Counted from the stretch's first letter, positions 8,349 to 18,102 are shown. The stretch: DNA of 64,000 bases from Glaciecola sp047250385 (GCF_047250385.1 NZ_JBLBVM010000053.1:124001-188000); one strand, 5' to 3'. Made by a program: numbers and translations. The notes: generated from the letters alone by a model not told the origin.

Positions 8349-9302
8349 ATGTTATTCAAAGGATTTCAATTACTAAAACTAAACGAAACCGTAAACTTTA
8401 TGAAGTTACGAGTTCCGGCAATGATTTTTTCTACATTGTTAATCATCGCATCTATTGTCTCACTTGCTGTGAACCAGTTAAATTGGGGCTTAGATTTCAC
8501 CGGTGGAACATTAATCGAAGTTGGTTATGAGCAACCTGCCAACCTTGAGGCTATCAGAGCTCAAATGGAGAGTGCAGGGTATAGTGATGCTGTTGTACAA
8601 AACTTCGGTAGTAGCCAGGACGTATTGATTCGCCTTGCGCCAAGAGAAGGTGTGAAAGCGGTTGAAATTGGTGACCAAGTGATGGTGACCTTGCGTGCTG
8701 ACGGTACTCAAGTTGACATGCGCCGAATCGAGTTCGTTGGACCAAATGTTGGTGAAGAATTGACAGAGCAAGGTGGTTTAGCAATGTTAGTCGCACTTAT
8801 CTGTATCTTGATATATGTGGCCATGCGATTCGAATACCGTTTTGCTTTGGGCTCTGTAGCGGCTTTGGCGCACGATGTCATCTTAACCTTAGGCTTGTTT
8901 TCATTTTTACAACTAGAGTTTGATTTAACTGTTTTAGCGGCGGTGCTCGCTGTAATCGGTTATTCACTCAACGATACTATTGTTGTCTCGGATCGTATTC
9001 GTGAAAACTTCCGAAAAATTCGCAAAGCAGAACCTATTGAAGTGATTAATATTTCACTCACTCAGACTTTAAATAGAACTATCATTACCTCTTTAACAAC
9101 AATATTGGTATTGGTTGCACTGTTTTACAAAGGCGGAGCGTTAATTCACGGCTTTGCTACTGCATTATTATTTGGTGTGGTTATTGGTACCTATTCTTCT
9201 GTTTACATTGCGAGTGCCGTTGGTTTAGCACTAGGCATTAGTAGAGATGATTTGATACCGACAGAGGTAGAAAAAGAAGGAGAAGATTTGGAGCCCTTAT
9301 AG
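8349..9302 (+). CDS. secF: Protein translocase subunit SecF
   Basis: A 317-aa inner-membrane partner of SecD. It has TM1 at about 22-42, the periplasmic P4 domain with LNWGLDFTGGTLIEVGYEQP, and five C-terminal TMs with VLAVIGYSLNDTIVVSDRIREN and a conserved LNRTIITSLTT. The ribosome-binding site TAGGAGAA overlaps the secD stop codon, so the two are translationally linked. Length is normal for the family (E. coli 323 aa). A strong terminator follows, closing the yajC-secD-secF unit. Confidence 0.98.
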   Translation: MLFKGFQLLKLNETVNFMKLRVPAMIFSTLLIIASIVSLAVNQLNWGLDFTGGTLIEVGYEQPANLEAIRAQMESAGYSDAVVQNFGSSQDVLIRLAPREGVKAVEIGDQVMVTLRADGTQVDMRRIEFVGPNVGEELTEQGGLAMLVALICILIYVAMRFEYRFALGSVAALAHDVILTLGLFSFLQLEFDLTVLAAVLAVIGYSLNDTIVVSDRIRENFRKIRKAEPIEVINISLTQTLNRTIITSLTTILVLVALFYKGGALIHGFATALLFGVVIGTYSSVYIASAVGLALGISRDDLIPTEVEKEGEDLEPL

Positions 9303-9332
9303 TATCCAAATACTCTTTAAGACTATAAAAAG

Positions 9333-9368
9333 AAAACCCGCCAATCTGTAAAGATTGGCGGGTTTTTC
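9333..9368 (+). terminator. Rho-independent terminator after secF
   Basis: A 10-bp perfect GC-rich stem (CCCGCCAATC / GATTGGCGGG), 6-nt loop and five T residues on the plus strand. Four A residues on the left mean it may also act weakly for leftward transcription from the convergent suhB. Confidence 0.93.
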
Positions 9369-9482
9369 ATATCTTATATAGCGAATTCTATTGTAGATAA
9401 CTTGTTAATGGAATGTGGCTAATGAGGGTCGTTAATGAGCTCTTAACCATAGGTAAAGCGCTCACTATCATGTATACACTAC

Positions 9483-10256
9483 TTACTTCAGCTGTTTAAC
9501 CAAAGCTTGAACGACGCGCGCACTACCAGCAACAATTTCGCCACTCAATAATGGGTCGTTTCCGCCAGCAAAGTCGGTAACCAAACCACCTGACTCACGA
9601 ACAAGCAATTCGCCAGCAGCGATATCCCATGGTTTGATTCCACGTTCCCAATAACCATCGAAACGACCAGCTGCTACATAAGCCATATCGAGGGCTGCAG
9701 ATCCACCCCTACGAATATCACCACTTTCAGTAAATATTTTGCTGAAGCTTGCCATGTAGTCGTTCAATGCATCTTTGTTTTTGAACGGAAAGGCTGTCGC
9801 TAGAATAGTGTTACTGAGTTCCTTCGCTTGACTTGCGCGAATGCGATGGCCATTAAGTTGCGCACCGTTACCACGGCTAGCCGTAAATAATTCACCACGA
9901 ATTGGATCAAATACAACGGCTTGGTCTAGTCGGCCTTTGTATTGCAATGCAATTGAAACTGCAAAGTGAGGGATACCTTTAATGAAGTTGGTCGTACCAT
10001 CTAATGGGTCGATGATCCATTTGAAGTCTGGGTCACCTTCAACAATTCCGCCTTCTTCACCAACAAATGTATGGTCTGGGTATGATTGTTGGATCTTATG
10101 AATGATGGCCTGTTCAGCTTCCTTGTCAACTTTTGTAACGAAATCATTTTCGCCTTTTTGTTCGATTTGTAGGTCGTCGAAATTTTCAAATCCACGAGCG
10201 ATTACGTTTCCGGCTGAGCGAGCTGCGCGCACAGCGATATTAAGCATAGGATGCAT
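9483..10256 (-). CDS. suhB: Inositol-1-monophosphatase family protein SuhB
   Basis: A 257-aa Mg-dependent phosphatase fold. Metal-binding motifs are clear: GEEGG (about residue 68), DPLDGTTNFIKG (about 86-97) and WDIAAGELLVRESGG (about 210). The start is set at 10256, where translation gives MHPMLNIAVRAARSAGNVI, the family N-terminus; an upstream in-frame ATG would add 24 unconserved residues. Besides hydrolysing inositol-1-phosphate, SuhB of E. coli is a component of the rRNA antitermination complex. In enterobacteria suhB is divergent from trmJ; here a large kinase gene has come between them. Confidence 0.95.
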   Translation of the reverse strand: MHPMLNIAVRAARSAGNVIARGFENFDDLQIEQKGENDFVTKVDKEAEQAIIHKIQQSYPDHTFVGEEGGIVEGDPDFKWIIDPLDGTTNFIKGIPHFAVSIALQYKGRLDQAVVFDPIRGELFTASRGNGAQLNGHRIRASQAKELSNTILATAFPFKNKDALNDYMASFSKIFTESGDIRRGGSAALDMAYVAAGRFDGYWERGIKPWDIAAGELLVRESGGLVTDFAGGNDPLLSGEIVAGSARVVQALVKQLK

Positions 10257-10541
10257 AGTAAAACCACCAAGTTGTAAAAAGAACGGTTGAGTCACGCACT
10301 TAAAGCGATAGCGATAAGCCGCCATCAAAAGGGCCGCGTGACCAAAAAACGCGCGTATATTAACAGAAAGCCAGCAGTGGGTCTATTGGTGTTTTTCATG
10401 GCTCATAAAATCAGTTATACTCGCCACAGGTCAGCGATTTTGTCTGTTCAATGTGTGGCACATACTCAGCTCTAAACGTTAACATTTTTCGCGATTTGTG
10501 CTTTTAATTTAGCTCTAGTCGAAGTATCTAAAGGCTTTCTG

Positions 10542-13500
10542 TTGTTGAATAGTTTAATCAAATACTGTTGTCTGTTCTCAATGTTCTTAATGACTATGCA
10601 TAAGGCATCAGCAACAGAGTATCAACACGAATTACTAAATGAAAACGATGGTTTTACTTCGTCAATTATTTTTTCGATCGTGCAAGATAAAGACGGCTTC
10701 CTTTGGTTCGGTACTGGCTACAATGGCATTATGCGTTATGACGGTAAAAATGTTGTCGTATTTCATCACGACCCCGCAGATCCCAACTCACTACCGAATG
10801 ACAATGCAGGTAATTTAACTTTAGACAATGAAGGTAATTTATGGATAGGTAGTTGGGGAGGTAGCGTAATAAAATTAGATTCACGCTCGCAAACATTTAC
10901 TCAATTCACACATCAGCAAGACAAACCCGACTCAATTAGTGATTTTAAGGTACAAAGCATTTTCGAAGATGCTGATCAAACACTTTGGTTTGGCACCTAT
11001 AGTCGAGGGCTCAACCGCTTCAATAGTAAAACACAAGGTTTTCAGCGTTTTAGTGTACAAAGTACTAATGAAACCAGTATTTCTGATCAACGAGTTTGGG
11101 ATATAGCGCAATCAGAAGCCGGAAAAATATGGCTAGCGACCGGCTTTGGGCTTAATAAGTTAGACAAAGAAACAGAAGAATTTACGCATTATTTTCCCGA
11201 ACCAAAAGCATTGCTCCAAGACATCAATAAAATAAGAGCAATAGAGGTGAACCCCGATGGTAATTTATATTTAGGCACCCACAATGGCCTCGTTTTCTTC
11301 GATACACAAAGTGCAGAATTTTCAGAAATAGAAAATACAATAGTGCCGAATTTAGGGCCTATTTATGCAATGATTTCTACTGATTTTGGTGAATACTGGG
11401 TAAGCACCGATTACGGCGTTTTTTACTTTACTGATGAAGATAACACACTGAAAAAAGTACCACTTTCTTTTGATGATAGTTGCAGCCAAACACTCTTTCA
11501 GGATAAACAAGGTACTATATGGTTGAGCTGCGAAGGGGTTGGTGTTTATAAGATCACCCGAACTAATATTTTTCAATCGTTTGATGAGCCTCGTGTTAAA
11601 ACCGCTTTTGCACTGGAAATTGCAAATGATGACAGTGTTTTGATAGGAACCTCGCAAATTGGTTTGCAGAAGTGGGTACCTGAGACTAAAGAAATCACAA
11701 GCTTGACCAGCGGTGAAATAAGTCCTGCGATCAAATATATTGTTCAAGCCTCAAATGGTGACATTTGGTATGCAAGTGATCAAAACCTTTACAAGCTGGA
11801 TTTAGACGGAAAACAAATTGAAGTTTCACCACCACGTAAATGGTGGGAAGATTTTGAAAGCATAAAGGACTTAGAAAAAGATTCAGCTGACAATATTTGG
11901 GTTGCAGCCCCAGACAGACTTTTTATTGTAAATTCAAAAAGTGCTACGTTTGAAAGCGTGGATTTAGAGCCTTCAGGTAATCGGATAAACTCCTTAGTGG
12001 AACTATATTTAGACCCTTTTGATAATAATTGGGTAGCTGTTAATAACCGTTTGTATAAATGGGATCCTGAGAATAAAACACTCAATTTATTTAGTGGTCC
12101 AGAAGATAAAATCGAACTAAGTGAAAACTATAATTACATTTACACTATTTTTGTCGATAGTAAGCGTCAACTTTGGATCAGCAATAAATCAGGTCTCTAC
12201 CTTGTTGACCAAATAACAGGTGAAAGAAAAGTAGTCAGTCATGAATTTATTGAGAGAGATAACAGAGGTGTTCGTTTTATCAGCGAAGATAGTAATGGCG
12301 TGTTGTGGTTAGTAACGCCGATCGGTGTTAGTCGCTTTAATCCTTCAAATGGCGAATTCCAGCATTTTGATAAGAGAGACGGCTTACCAGGTTCGCGATA
12401 TTTTTATAATCCCACGATACGGCAGTCAGATGGGACGATATTTCTTTCTAGTAGAGATGGTATTTCATATTTTACGCCCTCAGCTCTGCAGTCTCCGACG
12501 CTTGATGAAGGCACTGTACTCACTAATTTTGAAGTACTAGGCAGCCCTGAAAAATTTAATTTGATGCAGATTAAAGAGGATGGCATTGAGTTACATCACA
12601 GCCAAAGCAATTTGAAGTTCGAGTTTGCGACCTTGGATTTATTGAATGCTCGTCAAATTCAGTATAGTTATTTTTTAGATGGATTTGATAAGGGGTGGAT
12701 AGATAATGGTAATAACAGTACTGCAACCTATACAAACTTAAGTGGTGGTGATTATGTTCTTCGTGTGCGCGCCAAACTCAAAGATAAGTTATGGTACCAA
12801 GATGAACTGGCTATAAACTTGACTATAGGTATTCCTTTTTGGCAGCGTTGGTGGATGATCGTAGTTTATATTGGTCTGAGTTTACTCGGGTTTCTCTACT
12901 ACATGCAAATTCAAAAAAGAGCAGTGATCAGGCTGGAGCAACAGGTCGCAGAGAAAACGGCTGACATTGCTGAGGAGTCTGAAAAGTTGGCAGTAGCTAA
13001 TAGAATTAAAACACAATTCCTTGCCAACATGAGTCATGAAATTCGAACGCCGTTGACGACCGTAATTGGGCAAGCGGAAGCCATTATTTGCCGAGATGTA
13101 AAGCCTGAAGATATTTATAAAGAAGTTGAGATTATTCACGACAGTAGCCTGTACTTATTGGCTTTATTAAACGACATTCTTGATTTGACTAAAATTGAAG
13201 AAAACAAATTTGAGTTAGAATATGCACCACAGGATTTGCATACCTTACTGAGTAACATCAACACAATGTTTTCCATGCAGGCTAGAGTGAAAGGCTTATC
13301 ATTTAGTCTAGAAGAAAACTTACCTAAGCCATTTGTGATTGATATAGACGGACTTCGCTTAAAGCAAATATTAATAAACTTGTTATCCAATGCTCTGAAA
13401 TTCACTCTTGAAGGACATGTGACACTAGAAGTATTAATGAAGGATGGCAACTTAGTCTTCAATGTTAAAGATACTGGAATCGGTATTAGTAAGGAGCAGC

Positions 13501-14420
13501 TAGAACAAGTCTTTGGTAGCTTTACTCAAGGCGACAGCAGTATAAGACGTCGATTCGGTGGCTCAGGTTTAGGTTTACATTTGTCAAATCAGCTTGCGGT
13601 GTTGATGAAAGGTGAGATCACTGTTAAGAGTGTTGTGGACGAAGGAAGTGTCTTTACCTTTAGCATGCCGATGCCAGAAATGGCCGTTGGTACTGAGGTG
13701 CCTGCGGTCAGTCTTGATTTAAACTCTTTATCATCGGAACCTTTATTCCAAGGGAAAATATTGCTGGCGGAAGACCATGCAGATAATCGTCGTTTTATTT
13801 CTCGCTTGTTATCCAAATTAGGTTTGACCGTTTATACCGCTGCTGATGGTTATGAGGCTATCCGTCTATGCCAGGAACATGAGCCAGAAGTCGTGTTGAT
13901 GGACATTCAAATGCCAAATATGGATGGTATTCAGGCTTATAAAGCATTGCGTGAGCTCGGCTTTGAGAAACCCATCATTGCACTAACTGCCAATGCTATG
14001 ACTAACGAAGTGGATCATTATTTCTCCCTAGGTTTTGATGGTTACATTCAAAAACCAATTGATAGAAAACTGCTCATTTCTACAATCGCGACCTTTTTTA
14101 ATGGTCATGATGATGATGCTATGAGAAGAGCAAATTCGATGCTTGGGAATGTCGATATGTCTGATTTAATTGATGAATTTAAAACAAGCCTATACAAAGA
14201 GCTTGCCCAATTTAATGCAGAAATAGAAAAAGAGAACATTCCTGCCTTACGCTCATTAGCTCATCGCCTCTCCGGAGCCTCACAACTCTTTGGATTTTCT
14301 GAGTTAAGTTCAAAAGCGACGCAACTGGAAACTCATATCAAAAATGACAATCCCTCGTACGCTGATATCAAACCGTATGTTGACGACTTATTAAGTGAAG
14401 TAAAACGAATTATTGGATAG
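10542..14420 (+). CDS. Hybrid sensor histidine kinase: beta-propeller, Y_Y_Y, kinase, receiver, Hpt
   Basis: A 1292-aa inner-membrane sensor. A signal sequence (cleavage after about residue 24, KASA) leads into a periplasmic region of repeated two-component propeller motifs (such as DGFLWFGTGYNGIMRYDG, GNLWIGSWGG, DGTIFLSSRDGISYF) to about residue 690. A Y_Y_Y domain follows (YSYFLDGFDKGWID, about 705-765), then one TM (about 770-790). The cytoplasmic part has HisKA with phospho-His832 (SHEIRTPL), HATPase (LINLLSNALKF, DTGIGIS, GGSGLGL), a receiver with Asp1121 (VLMDIQMPNMDG) and a C-terminal Hpt with His1241 (AHRLSGAS; Ser replaces the usual Lys). The start is TTG at 10542, seven bases after AAAGG. 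It resembles the hybrid systems that sense glycans, but ends in Hpt rather than an AraC domain, so it needs a separate response regulator. The ligand is unknown. Confidence 0.93.
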   Translation: MLNSLIKYCCLFSMFLMTMHKASATEYQHELLNENDGFTSSIIFSIVQDKDGFLWFGTGYNGIMRYDGKNVVVFHHDPADPNSLPNDNAGNLTLDNEGNLWIGSWGGSVIKLDSRSQTFTQFTHQQDKPDSISDFKVQSIFEDADQTLWFGTYSRGLNRFNSKTQGFQRFSVQSTNETSISDQRVWDIAQSEAGKIWLATGFGLNKLDKETEEFTHYFPEPKALLQDINKIRAIEVNPDGNLYLGTHNGLVFFDTQSAEFSEIENTIVPNLGPIYAMISTDFGEYWVSTDYGVFYFTDEDNTLKKVPLSFDDSCSQTLFQDKQGTIWLSCEGVGVYKITRTNIFQSFDEPRVKTAFALEIANDDSVLIGTSQIGLQKWVPETKEITSLTSGEISPAIKYIVQASNGDIWYASDQNLYKLDLDGKQIEVSPPRKWWEDFESIKDLEKDSADNIWVAAPDRLFIVNSKSATFESVDLEPSGNRINSLVELYLDPFDNNWVAVNNRLYKWDPENKTLNLFSGPEDKIELSENYNYIYTIFVDSKRQLWISNKSGLYLVDQITGERKVVSHEFIERDNRGVRFISEDSNGVLWLVTPIGVSRFNPSNGEFQHFDKRDGLPGSRYFYNPTIRQSDGTIFLSSRDGISYFTPSALQSPTLDEGTVLTNFEVLGSPEKFNLMQIKEDGIELHHSQSNLKFEFATLDLLNARQIQYSYFLDGFDKGWIDNGNNSTATYTNLSGGDYVLRVRAKLKDKLWYQDELAINLTIGIPFWQRWWMIVVYIGLSLLGFLYYMQIQKRAVIRLEQQVAEKTADIAEESEKLAVANRIKTQFLANMSHEIRTPLTTVIGQAEAIICRDVKPEDIYKEVEIIHDSSLYLLALLNDILDLTKIEENKFELEYAPQDLHTLLSNINTMFSMQARVKGLSFSLEENLPKPFVIDIDGLRLKQILINLLSNALKFTLEGHVTLEVLMKDGNLVFNVKDTGIGISKEQLEQVFGSFTQGDSSIRRRFGGSGLGLHLSNQLAVLMKGEITVKSVVDEGSVFTFSMPMPEMAVGTEVPAVSLDLNSLSSEPLFQGKILLAEDHADNRRFISRLLSKLGLTVYTAADGYEAIRLCQEHEPEVVLMDIQMPNMDGIQAYKALRELGFEKPIIALTANAMTNEVDHYFSLGFDGYIQKPIDRKLLISTIATFFNGHDDDAMRRANSMLGNVDMSDLIDEFKTSLYKELAQFNAEIEKENIPALRSLAHRLSGASQLFGFSELSSKATQLETHIKNDNPSYADIKPYVDDLLSEVKRIIG

Positions 14421-14634
14421 TTTGTTTTCATCATTGGTGCTCTAAAGTAAGGGGTATATTTTATTACCTTTTTGCAAAAGACAGCTATTATTCATTGTGA
14501 TAAACTTCGCGCCCAGTAAATTGGGTAACAGCAGACTGATTGGGGCGGGTATTTTATCTCTTCTCCAGAGGCGCTTCTACTTTTCAGAGCCATATAAAAA
14601 TTGGCATACTAGCAAAATTCGACGGAATATTTTC

Positions 14635-15366
14635 ATGCTCTCAGACATTCGCATTGTTTTAGTCAACACAAGCCACACAGGCAACATTGGCTCTGCGGCG
14701 CGCGCAATGAAAACAATGGGACTTAGCTCATTGTATTTAGTTGACCCTATAACTCCGCCTGATGGTAAGTCGAGTGCTTTAGCTGCGGGAGCTGGAGACG
14801 TATTAGCGAATGCAACTATCGTATCAACGCTTGAAGAAGCGGTAAGTGATTGTGGATTAGTGGTAGGTACTTCAGCGCGTTCAAGAACATTGCCATGGCC
14901 AATGCTCACACCCAGAGAGTGTGGCGAAAAGCTGGTGGTTGAATCAGGAAACTACCCAGTAGCTTTAGTGTTCGGCCGTGAGAATAATGGCTTGAGTAAT
15001 GAAGAGTTGCAGCAATGCCATTTCCACGTTTGTATTCCTGCTAACCCAGATTACAGCTCATTGAACATTGCCGCTGCGGTGCAAACACTGTGCTACGAAA
15101 TTCGAGTGAATCATTTAGATATTGAAGCAGCAAAATTCGCACCGAATGAAGAAGCAGAGTACCCATTAAATGAAGATTTAGAGCGCTTTTACGTACACTT
15201 AGAGAAAACCTTGAAAGAGGTTAATTTTATAGTGCCAAATCATCCCGGTATGGTTATGACGAAACTACGCCGTTTGTTTAATCGTGCGCGCCCTGAAGTA
15301 CAAGAACTGAATATTTTACGTGGCATGCTGTCTTCAATAGACAAAGTAAATGGGAATAAAGAATAA
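14635..15366 (+). CDS. trmJ: tRNA (cytidine/uridine-2'-O-)-methyltransferase TrmJ
   Basis: A 243-aa SPOUT-class methyltransferase modifying the ribose at position 32 of several tRNAs. It has the N-terminal RIVLVNTSHTGNIGSAARAM, the knot motifs VALVFGRENNGLSNEEL and SSLNIAAAVQTLCYEIR, and a C-terminal extension as in E. coli TrmJ (246 aa). The open frame extends upstream to a GTG at 14497, but the ATG at 14635 gives the conserved start MLSDIRIVLV and has GACGGA eight bases upstream. Its stop overlaps the cysE start by one base (TAATG). Confidence 0.95.
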   Translation: MLSDIRIVLVNTSHTGNIGSAARAMKTMGLSSLYLVDPITPPDGKSSALAAGAGDVLANATIVSTLEEAVSDCGLVVGTSARSRTLPWPMLTPRECGEKLVVESGNYPVALVFGRENNGLSNEELQQCHFHVCIPANPDYSSLNIAAAVQTLCYEIRVNHLDIEAAKFAPNEEAEYPLNEDLERFYVHLEKTLKEVNFIVPNHPGMVMTKLRRLFNRARPEVQELNILRGMLSSIDKVNGNKE

Positions 15367-16187
15367 TGCTGAGTCGTATACGTGAAGATATCAAGAGTGT
15401 TTTTCACCGTGATCCAGCGGCCAGAAACACATTAGAAGTACTATTCAATTACCCTGGTTTACATGCTATTTGGATGCATCGTGTTAGCCATCAACTTTGG
15501 TTGTGGAAGCTCAATTGGATTGCCCGCTTCTTATCCAATATCTCTCGTTTCTTGACCGGCATTGAAATCCATCCCGGCGCAAAATTAGGCCGTAGAGTCT
15601 TCATCGACCATGGTATGGGTGTGGTTATTGGTGAGACCGCGATTGTAGGCGATGATGTCACTCTCTATCACGGTGTTACCTTGGGTGGAACGAGTTGGAA
15701 AGCAGGAAAAAGACACCCAACTTTAGAGGCGAATTCAGTTGTAGGTGCAGGAGCGCAAGTTCTCGGTCCGATAACGATCGGTAAGAATGCACGTGTTGGT
15801 TCAAACTCAGTTGTAGTAAGAGACGTGCCAGATAACGCAACCTGTGTTGGCATTCCTGGGCGTAATCTTCTGCAAAAAGAACATGATGAAAATGAATCGC
15901 CTGAAGCAAAAAGCAAACGTCAAGTTATCGCTAAAAAATATGGTTTCGATGCTTATGCTGTCAGCGAAGAGAACCCAGATCCAGTCGCAAATGCGATGGG
16001 CATTATGCTTGAACATGTGCATCAAATGGACACTAAAGTAGCAGAGATGTGTAAAGTGATTCAATCACTTGGCGGAGATGTATGCTCTGATTCAATACCT
16101 AAACTTGATGTAGAAGACTTCGCTGAAACAGGTATTTCCCCAGTCATTAAGAAGGCAGCTGCTGAAGCATTTGATCCGCATATTTAG
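15366..16187 (+). CDS. cysE: Serine O-acetyltransferase (EpsC/NifP-type CysE)
   Basis: A 273-aa hexapeptide-repeat acyltransferase making O-acetylserine from serine and acetyl-CoA, the first step of cysteine synthesis. The left-handed beta-helix region carries GIEIHPGAKLGRRVFIDHGMG, TLYHGVTLGGTSWKAGKRHPTL and GSNSVVVRDVPDNATCVGIPGR. The short N-terminal helical domain is of the EpsC/NifP type rather than the longer E. coli CysE type, while the C-terminus carries an extra ~100-residue acidic helical extension. Placement between trmJ and iscR links cysteine supply to IscS, which uses cysteine as sulfur donor. Confidence 0.93.
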   Translation: MLSRIREDIKSVFHRDPAARNTLEVLFNYPGLHAIWMHRVSHQLWLWKLNWIARFLSNISRFLTGIEIHPGAKLGRRVFIDHGMGVVIGETAIVGDDVTLYHGVTLGGTSWKAGKRHPTLEANSVVGAGAQVLGPITIGKNARVGSNSVVVRDVPDNATCVGIPGRNLLQKEHDENESPEAKSKRQVIAKKYGFDAYAVSEENPDPVANAMGIMLEHVHQMDTKVAEMCKVIQSLGGDVCSDSIPKLDVEDFAETGISPVIKKAAAEAFDPHI

Positions 16188-16263
16188 TGGTGCTTGAAGC
16201 TACAAAAATGACTTTTTTGGCAAAAACTTGAAAAAATCGTAATAAAAATAATTAGCGATAATA

Positions 16264-16313
16264 ATAACCTAGTAAAATAGTCGGGTATATACTTGACAAT
16301 TTTACTCAGGTAT
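16264..16313 (+). promoter_or_regulatory. Two abutting IscR type-1 operators
   Basis: Against the type-1 consensus ATASYYGACTRWWW + YAGTCRRSTAT, bases 16264-16288 match 22 of 25 and bases 16289-16313 match 23 of 25. The sites touch without a gap and the second covers the -35 box and spacer, as expected for [2Fe-2S]-IscR repression of its own operon. Consensus recalled, match counted by hand. Confidence 0.85.
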
Positions 16314-16320
16314 ATACAAT
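16293..16320 (+). promoter_or_regulatory. iscR operon sigma-70 promoter
   Basis: TTGACA at 16293-16298 and TACAAT at 16315-16320 with a 16-bp spacer, 50 bp upstream of the iscR ATG and overlapping the second IscR operator. Confidence 0.75.
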
Positions 16321-16369
16321 TTCCTTATTAAATCTAAGCCTTCTGGCTGTTCAATGAAGTGAGGAAAGT

Positions 16370-16858
16370 ATGAAGCTGACATCCAAAGGTCGTTATGCAG
16401 TCACTGCAATGCTCGATGTTGCTCTGCATTCACGAAAAGGACCAGTTTCATTAGCGGATATTTCTGAACGACAAGAAATTTCTTTGTCTTATTTAGAACA
16501 ACTTTTCTCTCGTTTACGTAAAGAACAATTAGTATCGAGTGTACGCGGTCCTGGCGGTGGTTATAAGTTAGGCCGAGCTGCAGGTGATATAGCGATAGGC
16601 GAGGTTATTCGTGCTGTTGATGAATCTGTAGACGCGACGCGTTGTCAAGGTCAGGCCGATTGTCAAGGCGGTCAACGGTGCTTAACTCACACACTGTGGC
16701 AAGACTTGAGCGATAGAATTAGTCAATTTCTCAATAGCATCACTATTGGCGAATTGATGATAAAGAATGAAGTACAAGAAGTGGCTGGGCGTCAAGATGT
16801 GAACAAGGCGACAGCAAAAAATTTAGTGAGCGACATTGAAATAAGTATGCAACTTTAA
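16370..16858 (+). CDS. iscR: Iron-sulfur cluster regulator IscR
   Basis: A 162-aa Rrf2-family winged-helix repressor. The HTH region (MKLTSKGRYAVTAMLD, ISLSYLEQLFSRLRK, VRGPGGGYKLGR) and the cluster ligands Cys92, Cys98, Cys104 and His107 align exactly with E. coli IscR numbering. With a [2Fe-2S] cluster it represses the isc operon, so expression rises on iron or cluster shortage. The two operators directly upstream support this here. The C-terminus (about 135-162) is poorly conserved. It is followed by iscS after 11 bp. Confidence 0.98.
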   Translation: MKLTSKGRYAVTAMLDVALHSRKGPVSLADISERQEISLSYLEQLFSRLRKEQLVSSVRGPGGGYKLGRAAGDIAIGEVIRAVDESVDATRCQGQADCQGGQRCLTHTLWQDLSDRISQFLNSITIGELMIKNEVQEVAGRQDVNKATAKNLVSDIEISMQL

Positions 16859-16869
16859 TCGGAGCGATA

Positions 16870-18093
16870 ATGAGCAATATTAAGTTACCAATCTATTTAG
16901 ATTATTCGTCAACAACACCAGTTGACCCTCGTGTCGCCGAAAAAATGAAAGAATGCCTAACTAACGAAGGTAATTTCGGCAACCCGGCTTCTCGTTCTCA
17001 CCATTTTGGTTGGGTTGCGGAAGAAGCAGTAGATATTGCAAGAAATCAAATTGCAGACCTAGTGAATGCCGATCCAAGAGAGATAGTATTTACATCGGGC
17101 GCAACAGAATCTAACAACCTAGCTATTAAAGGTGCGGCAACGTTTTATCAAAAACGCGGAAAGCACATTATTACGCTAAAAACTGAACACAAAGCTGTTT
17201 TAGATACGACTCGTCAACTTGAGCGTGAAGGTTTCGACGTAACTTATATGATGCCTGAGCCAAATGGCTTAGTCGATTTGGATAAGTTACAGGCTGAGAT
17301 GAGAGATGACACCGTATTGATAAGCATCATGCATGTTAACAATGAGATTGGTGTTATCCAAGACATCGCTGCAATTGGTAAAATTTGCCGCGAACGTAAG
17401 ATCTTGTTCCATGTCGATGCAGCACAGAGCACAGGTAAAGTACCAATTGACTTGCAAGAGTTGAACGTTGATTTGATGTCATTCTCTGCGCATAAGACTT
17501 ACGGTCCTAAAGGAATTGGCGCTTTGTATGTATCACGCAAACCTAGAGTTCGCATAGAAGCTCAAATCCACGGTGGTGGGCATGAGCGCGGTATGCGTTC
17601 GGGTACTTTAGCAACGCATCAGATCGTGGGTATGGGTGAAGCTTTCCGTTTAGCCAAAGAAGAAATGGCAACTGAAAACGTTCGCGTTCGCAAACTGCGT
17701 GACAAGTTATACAACGGCGTCAAAGATATTGAAGCTGTTTATTTGAACGGTGATTGGGAACAAAGAGTACCACATAACTTGAACGTGAGCTTCGCTTACG
17801 TTGAAGGTGAGTCTCTCATTATGGCACTGAAAGACATGGCAGTTTCCTCAGGTTCTGCATGTACGTCTGCCAGCTTAGAACCTTCGTATGTATTACGAGC
17901 GCTTGGTTTAAATGATGAACTGGCTCACAGCTCTATACGCTTTAGTATCGGTCGATTTACTACCGAAGAAGAAATTGATTACGTCATAGACGTAATTCGT
18001 AACGCTATCGATAAACTTCGTGAAATGTCTCCGCTTTGGGACATGTACAAAGAAGGTATTGATTTAGACAGCGTCGTTTGGGCTGCTCACTAG
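16870..18093 (+). CDS. iscS: Cysteine desulfurase IscS
   Basis: A 407-aa PLP enzyme converting cysteine to alanine and a persulfide used for Fe-S clusters, tRNA thiolation and cofactors. It has LPIYLDYSSTTPVDPRV at the N-terminus, TSGATESNNLAIKG, the PLP lysine in SFSAHKTYGPKGIGAL, and the catalytic loop cysteine in AVSSGSACTSASLEPSYVLRALG. The C-terminus SVVWAAH matches the family end. It is translated from an ATG behind GGAG, 11 bp after iscR. A 166-bp gap with a hairpin, unusual for this operon, separates it from iscU. Confidence 0.98.
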   Translation: MSNIKLPIYLDYSSTTPVDPRVAEKMKECLTNEGNFGNPASRSHHFGWVAEEAVDIARNQIADLVNADPREIVFTSGATESNNLAIKGAATFYQKRGKHIITLKTEHKAVLDTTRQLEREGFDVTYMMPEPNGLVDLDKLQAEMRDDTVLISIMHVNNEIGVIQDIAAIGKICRERKILFHVDAAQSTGKVPIDLQELNVDLMSFSAHKTYGPKGIGALYVSRKPRVRIEAQIHGGGHERGMRSGTLATHQIVGMGEAFRLAKEEMATENVRVRKLRDKLYNGVKDIEAVYLNGDWEQRVPHNLNVSFAYVEGESLIMALKDMAVSSGSACTSASLEPSYVLRALGLNDELAHSSIRFSIGRFTTEEEIDYVIDVIRNAIDKLREMSPLWDMYKEGIDLDSVVWAAH

Positions 18094-18102
18094 GATAAAA
18101 GT

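Noticed and set aside
14448..14475. Terminator after the hybrid kinase gene
   Set aside because: GGTA/TACC extended by G-T pairs and followed by TTTTT is too weak to list as a feature, though the position would fit.
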